From positions 1 to 7,490 of the forward strand of contig RKSA01000160.1 of assembly GCA_007571115.1 (NCBI GenBank): 7,490 nucleotides of DNA, given 5' to 3'. Below the pieces are notes generated by a model. The model saw only the letters and a program-made list of their open reading frames with translations, was not told where the DNA came from and searched no databases. Of the stretch, positions 6,855 through 7,490 are shown piece by piece (within the stretch, counting starts at the first letter, position 1; each line of letters starts with the position of its first letter). Source of the stretch: Gammaproteobacteria bacterium. GTDB lineage: Bacteria; Pseudomonadota; Gammaproteobacteria; Pseudomonadales; Pseudohongiellaceae. The position numbers were made by a program, and so were the translations under genes.

Positions 6855-7490
6855 TCAATTCGCCATGTCGCGCGCGGCGCTGACGGTCTGCCCCGGGAAG
6901 ACGATTTCCTGGCCCACCGTGATCAGATGCGTGTCGCCTTCGAGTCCTGACACCCAAACGCCGGGGTTGAGCTGGCTGGTGCTGTCGCCGATGATCGCCA
7001 CTTCGCGGAAGCGAACGATGTCGCGCTCGTCGATGATCTTGACTCCGAGCGCACCGGCATCGTCGAGGGTCAGCGCCGAAGCGGGGATCAGGTGCGCACT
7101 GATCCGGGCGCCATCGACTTGCATCGCCATGGTGATTCCCGAGCGGATCGCCACCGGCCCCGGATCGACTTCGACCTCGATTCGATAGCTTCGCGAGGCA
7201 GGGTCGGCGCTGCGGGCAAGATGGATCACGCTGCCGCTGACGCGTTCACCGCTGACGAGTTCCGCAGTGACCGCAGCGCCGATCTCGATTCGCCCCACGT
7301 CCTGTTCGGGAACGAGGCCGACGAGCAGCATCGGCTCGTCGTCGAGCACCGACGCGCAAACGGCGCCGACTCCGAGCCAGTCGCCGAGCTCGACCGTGCG
7401 CGACTCGACGACGCCGGCAAAGGGCGCCACGACGCGGACCTTTTCCAGCGCCAGTTCGGCGCGGCTGACCTGGGCCCGGGCCTCTTCGAG
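6855..7490 (-). CDS. RND efflux periplasmic adaptor (membrane fusion protein), C-terminal part (5' end outside window)
   Basis: The frame is open to the right edge; the GTG at 7430 is an internal valine codon, and 211 residues are visible. Residues 1-19 are the end of the alpha-helical hairpin (ARAQVSRAELALEKV). The second half of the lipoyl domain follows with VRVVAPFAGVVESR, the hallmark of HlyD/AcrA-type adaptors. Then come the beta-barrel (about 55-128, including SADPASRSYRIEVEV) and the membrane-proximal domain (about 129-205), ending in DMAN. It should bridge the RND pump to an outer-membrane channel in the periplasm. The signal peptide or lipid anchor, first lipoyl half and most of the hairpin lie outside the window. 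The RND gene starts 18 bases after its stop, the usual adaptor-pump order. No TolC-like gene is seen here; it could lie upstream or elsewhere in the genome. Confidence 0.92.
   Translation of the reverse strand, partial: LEEARAQVSRAELALEKVRVVAPFAGVVESRTVELGDWLGVGAVCASVLDDEPMLLVGLVPEQDVGRIEIGAAVTAELVSGERVSGSVIHLARSADPASRSYRIEVEVDPGPVAIRSGITMAMQVDGARISAHLIPASALTLDDAGALGVKIIDERDIVRFREVAIIGDSTSQLNPGVWVSGLEGDTHLITVGQEIVFPGQTVSAARDMAN

Noticed and set aside
3909..6950. Three long plus-strand open frames (3909-4835, 4851-5756, 5838-6950) opposite the RND gene
   Set aside because: All lie antisense to the intact RND gene, share the same biased Arg/Asp/His/Gln composition, and show no domain or ribosome-binding site. 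They are by-products of the codon usage of the true gene.

Overview
This is a GC-rich window (well over 60% G+C by eye) from what looks like a Gram-negative, probably gammaproteobacterial, chromosome. Three things suggest this: an inner-membrane RND pump paired with a periplasmic adaptor, a BatA-type von Willebrand factor protein, and a TPR protein of a kind I associate with gammaproteobacterial genomes. The genus cannot be fixed from this sequence. There are no insertion sequences, integrases, RNA genes or CRISPR arrays, and the genes share similar base composition, so it reads as ordinary core or stable accessory chromosome.

Layout. The plus strand opens with the C-terminal 504 residues of a BatA-like protein (end of the VWA domain, Ig-like segment, amidotransferase-like domain, terminal membrane helix). 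A 201-base intergenic region follows, containing a strikingly AT-rich block of about 80 bases with a 12-base perfect palindrome, and then a hairpin just before the next start codon. The next plus-strand gene encodes an exported TPR-like protein of 243 residues, possibly a lipoprotein. It ends 65 bases from the convergent minus-strand genes, and that gap can fold into several short stems.

The minus strand, read from the right edge, carries the C-terminal 211 residues of a membrane fusion protein, a complete 1053-residue RND transporter 18 bases downstream, and after a 68-base gap a CNNM/CBS-pair (CorC/HlyC-like) membrane protein. The first two should work together as an envelope-spanning efflux pump with a TolC-type channel not present here. 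The CNNM protein probably has a separate job in divalent cation homeostasis and may have its own weak promoter.

No clear new system is visible. The points most worth a second look are the altered proton-relay residues of the RND pump (one of the two TM4 aspartates is Gly, and the TM10 lysine is Asn), the AT-rich palindromic region, and the hairpin that could bring a distant GGGAG ribosome-binding sequence close to the TPR gene's start codon.
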